Shown: piece by piece, positions 27,354 through 35,151 of the stretch
How the letters are laid out: each line of letters opens with the position of its first letter
How positions within the stretch are numbered: the stretch's first letter is position 1
Source of the DNA: LVI-A0039 sp033105485
GTDB taxonomy: Bacteria; Bacillota_I; Bacilli_A; UBA3375
Length of the DNA: 64,000 nucleotides
Direction: 5' to 3'
Assembly: GCA_033105485.1 (NCBI GenBank)
Contig: CP136956.1
Location: forward strand, 1,302,001 to 1,366,000
Translations under genes and position numbers: made by a program
Notes under the pieces: model-generated
Database searches by the model: none
What the model saw: only the letters and a program-made list of their open reading frames with translations
Told to the model about the DNA's origin: nothing

Positions 27354-28752
27354 ATTTAGTGAAGATTTTAGTTTTGGGACAGCAATGAGTGGTCCACAAA
27401 CAGAGGGTAACAGCGATATGGCTGAAACAAATTGGGATAAGTATTACTTACAAGATCCTAATTCATTTTGGGATAACATTGGTCCAAAAATAACAACAGA
27501 TACTTATAACAAATTTAGAGAAGACGTTGAGATTGCAAAAGAAATTGGATTGCGTTCAATCCGTACATCAATTCAATGGGCTCGTGTTATTAGTGATTTT
27601 GAAACGATGGAAGTGAATCCGGAAGGGATTGAATTTTACCGCCAGTATTTTGGTGCATTTAAAGAAGCAGGAATCGATGTTTTTGCTGGTTTATCACACT
27701 TCGACATGCCTATATATTTACATGATAAATATGAAGGATTCTATTCAAGACATGTAGCGGAGTTATTTCCAAAGTATGCAAAAGTATGCTTTGATAATTT
27801 AAGCTCAGTTGTTGATAAATGGGTTACTTTCAATGAGCCATATAGTTATGTAAGTGGAATGTACTTACGTAGTGCAATGCTACCATGTGCGTACTCTTTA
27901 GAAAAACACTTTATTACAATGCATCACTTATTAGTTGCACACAAGTTAACTACTGTTGTTTTTAAAGAAGGAAATTACCCAGGAGAAATTGGAATCGTTT
28001 TAGACTGTATGGTTCCTTATGCTAGAGATCCTCAAAATAAATGGGATGCTGAGGCAAGTACAAATGCTGACTTAATTAAGAATCGTAGTATGATGGATCC
28101 AGTTGTAAATGGTGAAATTAGTCAAGAGTATTTAGACTTAGTAGCTAAATGTGAATATAAGTTGCCGATCTTAGAAGGAGATGCTGAATTAATTGCCAAA
28201 GGCGCAGTTGACTTTATTGGAATTAATTACTATCGCCCTGAACGTGTAAAAGCAGTTGCCTTTGAAAAACACGCTGATATGCCATGGGGACCCGAACATT
28301 TATATACAGAGTTTGTGATGCCGAAATCAAGACAGAATAAACACCGTGGTTGGGAAATTTATCCAAAAGCGTTATACGATTTAGCGATGCGTGTAAAAAA
28401 TGAGTATGGAAACATTAAATGGTATGTATCAGAAAATGGAATGGGTGTCGAAGGTGAAGAATCATTTATTGACGAAAATGGTATTATCTGTGATGACTAC
28501 CGTATTGAGTTTGTTTCAGAACATTTATATTGGTTACACAAAGCAATTGAAGATGGTAGTAACTGTTTCGGATATCACTTATGGACATTTATTGATAACT
28601 GGTCTTGGCGAAACGCGTACAAAAACCGTTATGGATATGTAAGCTTAGACTTAGAAACAAGAAAACGTACAATTAAAAAGTCAGGTTATTGGATGAAAGA
28701 GGTTGTTGAAACCGGAGAAGTTGACTTAGGCTTCTTATTTGAAGTTGAGTAA
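27343..28752 (+). CDS. GH1 beta-glycosidase of the sugar-acid operon
   Basis: A 469-residue GH1 enzyme with SFGTAMSGPQTEG, acid/base Glu165 in TFNEP and nucleophile Glu364 in VSENG. The aglycone/phosphate region reads NWSWRNAYKNRYGY: the Ser and Tyr of the phospho-glycosidase triad are kept, but the Lys position is Asn. The start at 27343 is set by GGAGG (27332-27336) and overlaps the end of the dehydratase by 11 bases. It lies just before a PTS permease gene, so a phosphorylated beta-disaccharide containing a sugar acid (for example a cellobionate- or aldobiouronate-like sugar) is possible, but the altered triad makes this uncertain. Confidence 0.87.
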   Translation: MKIKFSEDFSFGTAMSGPQTEGNSDMAETNWDKYYLQDPNSFWDNIGPKITTDTYNKFREDVEIAKEIGLRSIRTSIQWARVISDFETMEVNPEGIEFYRQYFGAFKEAGIDVFAGLSHFDMPIYLHDKYEGFYSRHVAELFPKYAKVCFDNLSSVVDKWVTFNEPYSYVSGMYLRSAMLPCAYSLEKHFITMHHLLVAHKLTTVVFKEGNYPGEIGIVLDCMVPYARDPQNKWDAEASTNADLIKNRSMMDPVVNGEISQEYLDLVAKCEYKLPILEGDAELIAKGAVDFIGINYYRPERVKAVAFEKHADMPWGPEHLYTEFVMPKSRQNKHRGWEIYPKALYDLAMRVKNEYGNIKWYVSENGMGVEGEESFIDENGIICDDYRIEFVSEHLYWLHKAIEDGSNCFGYHLWTFIDNWSWRNAYKNRYGYVSLDLETRKRTIKKSGYWMKEVVETGEVDLGFLFEVE

Positions 28753-28773
28753 AATAGTTATTAAGGAGTAGAA

Positions 28774-30095
28774 ATGAATAAAAAAGCAATTGAATATAAA
28801 GTGCTAGAATTATCGGGAAGACTAGCAGAAAACATGTACTTACAATCAATTAAGTACGCATTTACGGCATTAACGCCACTAATTATCGTAGGGGCATTTG
28901 CCTTACTGTTTAAATCATTAATTACAGATAGTACTAATGGTTTAGCAGCAATTCAAGGGTTTGAGTTTTTAGCAAATTATCAGCCAATTTTTAATAGCAT
29001 TCAATATGCTACATATAATATTTTAGCAGTCTTAATTATATTTTTAATTTCGATGGAACTTGCTGATCGTAAAGGCTTTAAGCATGCAGGATATATCCCA
29101 GCAGTATTTGCATTATCTGCATATGTTACAGTAATTCCTAAAACATTAATGTATACACCAGATGGTGCCTCAGAAGCATTAGCGATTCCAAATGTTATTG
29201 CAAGATCGTATACTGATACGTCAGCATTATTCTTAGCGATGTTTGTCGCAATTGCTGCAACGTCACTTTTCTGTTGGTTATCAAAACAAAAACGTCTGCA
29301 AATTACAATGCCTGACAGTGTTCCACAAAATGTTGGTACTGCATTTAGTGCATTATTCCCAATTGCTATTGGGCTAGCAATTTTCTCAGTTGGTGAGTAT
29401 GCGTTTGAAGCTGTTTTCAATATGAGTACATATGATGCAATCTTTAAATCTGTACAAGTGCCATTAGCTGCCATTGTACAAGGGTTACCTGGTATATTAT
29501 TCTTAATGTTTATTGCTCAAGTATTCTGGTTATTTGGTATTCATGGAAACCAAATTATTAAACCAATTCGTGAACCTCTATTATTAGATGCTATTAACCA
29601 AAATATGGAGGCTTTCAATAGTGGTTTAGATATTCCAAATATTGTTACAATGCCGTTCTGGGACATTTATGGTTCTGTTGGTGGTTCTGGTATGTCACTA
29701 GGACTAGTAATTGCAATCTTACTATTTAGTAAACGTGAAGACCATCGTGAAGTAACAAAACTTTCAACAGTTCCTGGGGTATTCAATATTAATGAAACAA
29801 TGATCTTTGGGATTCCAGTAGTCCTTAACCCAATCTTTGCAGTACCATTTGTAATTACGCCACTTGTTACATTATCAATTGGTATGTAATGACAGCTATT
29901 GGATTTGCTGGTAGAACAGTTATTATGATTCCTTGGACTACGCCACCAATAATTTCAGCATATTTAGCAACTGCAGGTAGTTTAGGGGCTGTAATTACCC
30001 AAATCATTTGTATTGCAGTAGCAGTATTAATTTATTCACCATTTGTACGAATGGCAAATAATGAAAAAAGAAGTCAGATCAATAAGCAAGATTAA
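28774..30095 (+). pseudogene. PTS EIIC permease, lactose/cellobiose family, interrupted by a frameshift
   Basis: Two frames together give about 440 residues, the usual length of a CelB/LacE-type EIIC. The first part (28774-29889) contains the transmembrane core and FWLFGIHGNQI plus FNINETMIFGIPVVLNP, the sugar-binding signatures; the second (29889-30095) has the PWTTPPIISAYLAT segment and final helix. At 29881-29889 the sequence GGTATGTAATG stops the first frame; one extra T would give IGYVMTAIGF, as expected. No EIIA or EIIB gene lies nearby, so it would need components from elsewhere. If the deletion is real, the last helices are lost and transport is probably abolished. Confidence 0.85.
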
Positions 30096-30116
30096 CCTAA
30101 TATATATACAACTTAC

Positions 30117-30141
30117 AAAAGAGGCTAATTGCCTCTTTTTT
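30117..30141 (+). terminator. Terminator-like hairpin between the EIIC and mannonate dehydratase genes
   Basis: A 9-bp stem AAAAGAGGC/GCCTCTTTT with a TAATT loop runs directly into six T residues. No promoter is evident in the 21 bases before the next start, so it may attenuate rather than end transcription. Confidence 0.7.
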
Positions 30142-30162
30142 CAAATAAATAAAGGAGAAATT

Positions 30163-31212
30163 ATGAAGTTATCATTTAGATGGTATGGGCAAGATGATCC
30201 AGTAACATTAGAGTACATCAATCAAATTCCTAATATGAAAGGAATCGTAACGGCAATTTATGATATTCCAGTTGGCAGTGTTTGGCCAGTTGAAAAAATT
30301 AAACAATTAAAGACTGATATTGAAAGTGCAGGTCTAGAGTTAGCAGTAATTGAAAGTGTTCCAGTTCATGAAGATATAAAAATGGGAATAGGAGAGCGTG
30401 ATTTATATATTGAAAACTACAAACAGACAATTTGCAATCTAGCTAATTGTGGTATCGATACAATTTGTTATAACTTTATGCCTGTCTTTGATTGGACAAG
30501 AAGTCAACTGGATTATGTAAATGAAGATGGTTCGACTTCACTAATTTTTGATGAAGAGGAAGTAGCAAAACTAGATCCTCGAACATTATCATTACCGGGG
30601 TGGGATTCTTCTTATACAGCCGAAGAGATGGACAAACTTATGGATTACTATAATGCGATGAGCCATGAAGATTTATGGGCTAATTTACAATACTTTCTAG
30701 AGGCGATTATTCCGGTTGCAGAAAAAGAAGGTGTGAAAATGGCAATTCACCCAGATGATCCACCATTTGATATTTTTGGTATTCCAAGAATTATTACAAA
30801 CATTGAAAACTGTCGTCGTTTCTTAAACTTAGTAGATTCACCAGCAAATGGTCTTACTTTGTGTACTGGTTCACTTGGTTGTGTAACTACAAATGACGTA
30901 GTTGAAATGATTAAAGAATTTGGTGGGAAAAGAAATAGAATTTATTTTGCTCACTTAAGAAATGTAAAAAATTATGGGAAAACAAGTTTCAATGAGACTG
31001 CCCACCACAGTACTTATGGTGATTTAGATTTTTATCAAGTTGTAAAAGCATATCTAGATTATGATTTTGACTTCTATTATCGTCCGGATCATGGACGAAT
31101 GATTTGGGGTGAAACCGGAAGAGCGGGATATGGACTATATGATCGTGGTTTAGGTGCTAGTTACATTGAAGGATTAATTGAGGCAATTACAAAGGGGAAA
31201 AATGTTAGATAA
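30163..31212 (+). CDS. uxuA: Mannonate dehydratase
   Basis: A 349-residue TIM-barrel protein with the UxuA N-terminus (FRWYGQDDPVTLEYI, YDIPVGSVWP), central AIHPDDPPFDIFGIPRI and C-terminal YRPDHGRMIWGE, which include the metal ligands. It dehydrates D-mannonate to 2-keto-3-deoxygluconate (KDG), the entry point for glucuronate-derived carbon. AAGGAG precedes the start. It overlaps the aldolase gene by 11 bases. The two downstream enzymes complete conversion of KDG to pyruvate and glyceraldehyde-3-phosphate. Confidence 0.95.
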   Translation: MKLSFRWYGQDDPVTLEYINQIPNMKGIVTAIYDIPVGSVWPVEKIKQLKTDIESAGLELAVIESVPVHEDIKMGIGERDLYIENYKQTICNLANCGIDTICYNFMPVFDWTRSQLDYVNEDGSTSLIFDEEEVAKLDPRTLSLPGWDSSYTAEEMDKLMDYYNAMSHEDLWANLQYFLEAIIPVAEKEGVKMAIHPDDPPFDIFGIPRIITNIENCRRFLNLVDSPANGLTLCTGSLGCVTTNDVVEMIKEFGGKRNRIYFAHLRNVKNYGKTSFNETAHHSTYGDLDFYQVVKAYLDYDFDFYYRPDHGRMIWGETGRAGYGLYDRGLGASYIEGLIEAITKGKNVR

Positions 31213-31810
31213 ATTAAAACAAGAAAAAGTAGTAGCAGTTCTTCGCGCAAGTAGTGTAGACGAAGGAATGGAGTATGTTGAAGCAATCTACGCTGGTGGA
31301 ATGAAAGCTTTAGAACTTACATATTCAATTCCTAATGTATGTGAATTGATTAGACAAGTACTTTCTAAATACCCAGATGCCTTAGTTGGTATAGGGAGTG
31401 TATTAACTGTAGATCAAACTAAAGATGCACTAGCAGCTGGAGCAACTTATATTGTATCGCCAGGTTATGTTGAAAGTGTTCAAGATTACTGTAACGAAGT
31501 CGGAGCTATTTACATGCCAGGAGCGATGACTGTAAGTGAGATTATCCGTTCTATGGAAAAAGGAAATGCAATTGCTAAAGTATTCCCCGGTGATGTATTA
31601 GGAACTAGTTTCATTAAAGGAGTTAAAGCCCCGATTCCGAATGCACAGCTGATGGTAACCGGTGGAGTTGACATTGATAATGTTAAAGACTGGTTTGCAG
31701 CTGGAGTTACAATGGTGGGAATTGGCTCAAGTTTAACAGCACCAGGTAAAAGTGGAGATTTTGAGGCCATTACAGCCCTTGCAAAACGCTTTAAAGAGGA
31801 GACTAAATAA
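31202..31810 (+). CDS. kdgA: 2-keto-3-deoxy-6-phosphogluconate (KDPG) aldolase
   Basis: A 202-residue class I aldolase of the Eda/KdgA family. Catalytic Glu is in ALELTYSIP, the Schiff-base lysine is Lys126 in AKVFPGD, and TGGVDIDN lies in the phosphate-binding region. It cleaves KDPG to pyruvate and glyceraldehyde-3-phosphate. The start at 31202 has AAAGGGG upstream. One-base overlap (TAATG) with the KDG kinase. Confidence 0.93.
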   Translation: MLDKLKQEKVVAVLRASSVDEGMEYVEAIYAGGMKALELTYSIPNVCELIRQVLSKYPDALVGIGSVLTVDQTKDALAAGATYIVSPGYVESVQDYCNEVGAIYMPGAMTVSEIIRSMEKGNAIAKVFPGDVLGTSFIKGVKAPIPNAQLMVTGGVDIDNVKDWFAAGVTMVGIGSSLTAPGKSGDFEAITALAKRFKEETK

Positions 31811-32790
31811 TGAAAGTCATAGCCCTTGGTGAAGTTATGATGCGCCTTTCTAATCCACTGGATACTGAAATGAATAGAGCTAATAATCTATCTATTTATT
31901 TTGGTGGAGGAGAGTATAACACATTAGTCAACTTAGCTGGACTTGGTCATGATACAGAGATAGTGACAAGTTTGCCAGATAACAAATTAGCAACAAGAAT
32001 CCTGACCGAAGCAAAGGCTTATGGAGTAGGAACAAAATATACAAATATTACAGAAGGTCGACTAGGAACATATTATGCAATTCTAGGTGATGATGTAACC
32101 CCAACAGAAGTTATATATGATCGAGCAAATAGCTGTTTTGCCCACAGTACAATTGCAGATTACAACTTTGATAGTATATTTGAAGGAGCAGACTTATTCC
32201 ATGTGTCAGGAATTACAGCTGCTTTAAACAAAGTCACAAGAGAATTAACACTTGCAGCAATTAAACATGCCCGCAATATGGGAATTGCTGTTAGTTATGA
32301 TAGTAACTATCGCGCAAAGCTATGGTCACAAGCAGAGGCCGGAGCGTTTTTACAAGAAGTATTACCACTTATCGACTATGCGTTTTTAGGAATCTTAGAT
32401 ATCAAATACCTTCTAAACATTGATACTAACCTATTACAAAATGGATATGCAATTCTGAAAAGTAAATACCCTAATATTAAATATTTTGCTTCAACAAATA
32501 GAAATGTTATTAGCCCTAGCATTCATCAGTTGAAAGTAAATATTTATGACCGCAGTCTATATACAACTAATGAAATGACTTTAAATGTTAAAGATCGAAT
32601 TGGTGGTGGAGATGTCTTTACAAGTGGAGTTTTAGATGGAATCTTACTTGGTAAAGATAAAGAAGATATTGCAAACTTCGCATTAGCAGATGCAGCAATC
32701 AAACACCAAAGGTATGGTGATAATTGTTTTGTAACAAGAAAAGAAATAGGAGCAGTAGCAAATGGTGCAAGCCTTGCGATAAGTAGATAG
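31810..32790 (+). CDS. kdgK: 2-keto-3-deoxygluconate kinase (PfkB family)
   Basis: A 326-residue ribokinase/PfkB protein. The N-terminal GEVMMRLSNP and FGGGEYN motif bind substrate; the C-terminal DRIGGGDVFTSG is the PfkB signature 2 with catalytic Asp, a variant of the usual GAGD. It phosphorylates KDG to KDPG for the preceding aldolase. It is the last gene of the sugar-acid operon and is followed by a trinucleotide repeat and a strong terminator. Confidence 0.92.
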   Translation: MKVIALGEVMMRLSNPLDTEMNRANNLSIYFGGGEYNTLVNLAGLGHDTEIVTSLPDNKLATRILTEAKAYGVGTKYTNITEGRLGTYYAILGDDVTPTEVIYDRANSCFAHSTIADYNFDSIFEGADLFHVSGITAALNKVTRELTLAAIKHARNMGIAVSYDSNYRAKLWSQAEAGAFLQEVLPLIDYAFLGILDIKYLLNIDTNLLQNGYAILKSKYPNIKYFASTNRNVISPSIHQLKVNIYDRSLYTTNEMTLNVKDRIGGGDVFTSGVLDGILLGKDKEDIANFALADAAIKHQRYGDNCFVTRKEIGAVANGASLAISR

Positions 32791-32815
32791 TGAATTGCCG
32801 TTTCACTATATAAAC

Positions 32816-32935
<120 letters not shown>

Positions 32936-32975
32936 CTGCATTGTAATTATATATAATCTGTGAGATTAATATGGC

Positions 32976-33665
32976 TTATGATGCATTAATAGGTAAGGAA
33001 ACTTTCTTATCTACGTGAATATTATAAGAGTATTCAAATTGCTCTCCTGTTTTTAAAAAGACGTAGTTTTCGATGATTAATAGTGCAGATCCGTCTTCAA
33101 CTTGTAATAAATTAGTTACGGCCGGTTCAGGAGTACAAGCTGAAATATCTTTTATTGCTCTATCAATTTTATAAGGCGTGTCATCTTCAATGTATGTATA
33201 AAAAGAACGTTCAAAAACTTCTTTAGTCAACGTTGGAAACAGCTTTACAGGTATTATTGTATTTTCGAGAATTGTTGGTTTGCCATTAACTGACCTTAAG
33301 CGTTTTATTGCAAAAATAGCTTCACCAACATCTACGTTCAAGTTTTCAGCTTCAACCTGATTTGCACGAATTATTTCAAAGTTTAGTACTTGTGATTGAA
33401 CGTTACGATCTTTATAAGTAGTCCCTAAGCTTTTCAATTTTAAGATATTGAAGTTTTGATGTGTACTAATGTAGTAACCACTTCCATGGCGTGAATTTAT
33501 GTAGCCACTTTCAATTAACATAGATAGTGCTTTTCTAATTGTATTGATGGAAACATTTAACTCCTCCGCCAAGGCGCGTTCGGAAGGAAGCTTACTTGTT
33601 TCCTTGTATAACCCATCCTCGATTTGTTTAATGATTGTGTAGTAGACTGATTGATATTTTGTCAT
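32976..33665 (-). CDS. GntR-family regulator, HutC/UTRA subfamily
   Basis: A 229-residue regulator with a GntR winged helix (residues 1-70; LPSERALAEELNVSINTIRKAL, RHGSGYYI) and a UTRA effector domain (about 85-229). It is divergent from the alpha-mannosidase/ABC operon, and the perfect palindrome ATTGGTACCAAT (33746-33757) between the two is the likely operator. A minus-strand TATAAT lies at 33698-33703. CTAAGGAGG precedes the start. The effector is unknown; mannose-6-phosphate or a manno-oligosaccharide derivative would fit the regulated genes. Confidence 0.9.
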   Translation of the reverse strand: MTKYQSVYYTIIKQIEDGLYKETSKLPSERALAEELNVSINTIRKALSMLIESGYINSRHGSGYYISTHQNFNILKLKSLGTTYKDRNVQSQVLNFEIIRANQVEAENLNVDVGEAIFAIKRLRSVNGKPTILENTIIPVKLFPTLTKEVFERSFYTYIEDDTPYKIDRAIKDISACTPEPAVTNLLQVEDGSALLIIENYVFLKTGEQFEYSYNIHVDKKVSLPINAS

Positions 33666-33745
33666 GTGCCTCCTTAGTGTTACTTTTCAATATAGTTATT
33701 ATAACATAAATAAATGATTGTTCGATATCTTTGGGTACAAAATAA

Positions 33746-33757
33746 ATTGGTACCAAT
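33746..33757. promoter_or_regulatory. Palindromic operator ahead of the mannosidase operon
   Basis: ATTGGTACCAAT is a perfect 12-bp palindrome four bases upstream of the -35 of the plus-strand promoter and about 60-70 bp upstream of the GntR start. Its GTAC core resembles the AAAGTAC operators of the other UTRA regulator. Confidence 0.5.
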
Positions 33758-33760
33758 GAC

Positions 33761-33789
33761 TTTACATTGTTAGGACTTTGTGTTATGAT
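33761..33789 (+). promoter_or_regulatory. SigA-type promoter of the mannosidase operon
   Basis: TTTACA (33761-33766), 17-bp spacer, TATGAT (33784-33789). A cre-like TGTAAATGTTTTAA (33796-33809) covers the expected transcription start and the beginning of the ribosome site. Confidence 0.7.
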
Positions 33790-33818
33790 TAGAAATGTAA
33801 ATGTTTTAAGGAGGATGA

Positions 33819-35150
33819 GTGGAAATAATAAATAAACAAATTCCATTAGAAATGCAAAGTCTTATTGAGGACATCAAGAAAATTTATATCGACAACCCTA
33901 AAGTAGGTGAAATGTTTGAACTGGGATTTAAAAATACATATCAAACTACTATTTTAAAAAATGATGATAATACTACTTTTGTTATCACGGGAGATATACC
34001 AGCAATGTGGAATAGGGATTCTGCTGCGCAAGTGCGCCCATTATTAAATATTGCGAATAAAAATAACGAGATTAAAGACATTATTAAAGGTGTTATTGAA
34101 ATTCATAAGCGCCAAGTATTACTAGATCCATATGCAAATGCGCATAACATTGAACCTAAAGTGGGAGATCATAGTGAAGATGATTTAACTGAATCACATC
34201 CATTAGTGTGGGAACGTAAGTATGAGATTGACTCATTATGTTATCCACTTCAACTTGCTTATTTATATTGGAAACGTACAGGTGACAATACAATCTTTGA
34301 TGAAAAGTTCCTTGAGATGGCAAAAACAATTGTTGGTACATTCATTGTTGAGCAAGAACACCATGAAAAATCACCATACTCATTTAGAAGAATTGCGGAT
34401 TGGTTACTGTTTGATTACCCAGAGAGAATTAAATATGAATCATTGCCAAATAAGGGGAAAGGTAAACCAGTAGGTTACACAGGGATGACATGGAGTGGCT
34501 TTAGACCAAGTGATGATGCGTGTCAATATGGTTACTTAGTTCCAGCAAATATGTTTGCAGTTGTTGTCCTTAAGTACTTAGAAGAAATACTAGATGAATT
34601 TTACTTAGAAGATGAGTTCAAATCAGTTGCTGTAAACCTGTATACAGAAATTGATGAAGGGATAAAGACACATGCAATAATCGAACATCCAAAATATGGG
34701 AAAATGTACGCATATGAAGTCGATGGTCTAGGAAACTCTTTATTGATGGACGATGCAAATGTTCCAAGCTTATTATCAGCTCCTTACCTAGGTTACTGTG
34801 ATATCGATGATGAGATTTATCTAAATACACGTAACTTTATTTTATCAGAAGATAATCCATTCTTTTATGAAGGAAAAGCCGGAAAAGGTGTCGGTTCGCC
34901 ACATACGCCAGAAAATCACTTCTGGCATATAGCTTTAGCAATTGAAGGGATGACTGAAATAAGTGAAGAAGAGAAAGAGCGTATCTTTAATCAGTTTATC
35001 ACTACTGATGGAGGAACAAACATGATGCACGAAGGTATCGATGTGGATAACCCAGAAAACTTTACTAGACCATGGTTCAGTTGGGCAAATGCAATGTTTG
35101 CAGAATTTATTTTAGAAATGAATAACATTAGTGTATGGGACAAGGAGTAG
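33819..35150 (+). CDS. GH125 exo-alpha-1,6-mannosidase
   Basis: A 443-residue (alpha/alpha)6-barrel protein of the GH125 (formerly DUF1237) family, recognised by TGDIPAMWNRDSAAQVRP, DPYANAHN, WERKYEIDSLCYP, FRPSDDACQYGY and the C-terminal WFSWANAMFAEFIL. Characterised members remove alpha-1,6-linked mannose. The start is GTG with AAGGAGG (33808-33814) upstream. No signal peptide, so it acts on imported glycans. First gene of an operon with GH38 and GH92, together covering most alpha-mannosidic linkages. Confidence 0.92.
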   Translation: MEIINKQIPLEMQSLIEDIKKIYIDNPKVGEMFELGFKNTYQTTILKNDDNTTFVITGDIPAMWNRDSAAQVRPLLNIANKNNEIKDIIKGVIEIHKRQVLLDPYANAHNIEPKVGDHSEDDLTESHPLVWERKYEIDSLCYPLQLAYLYWKRTGDNTIFDEKFLEMAKTIVGTFIVEQEHHEKSPYSFRRIADWLLFDYPERIKYESLPNKGKGKPVGYTGMTWSGFRPSDDACQYGYLVPANMFAVVVLKYLEEILDEFYLEDEFKSVAVNLYTEIDEGIKTHAIIEHPKYGKMYAYEVDGLGNSLLMDDANVPSLLSAPYLGYCDIDDEIYLNTRNFILSEDNPFFYEGKAGKGVGSPHTPENHFWHIALAIEGMTEISEEEKERIFNQFITTDGGTNMMHEGIDVDNPENFTRPWFSWANAMFAEFILEMNNISVWDKE

Positions 35151-35151
35151 A

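Noticed and set aside
29001..29474. 157-codon minus-strand frame inside the EIIC gene
   Set aside because: Antisense shadow of a recognisable membrane protein.
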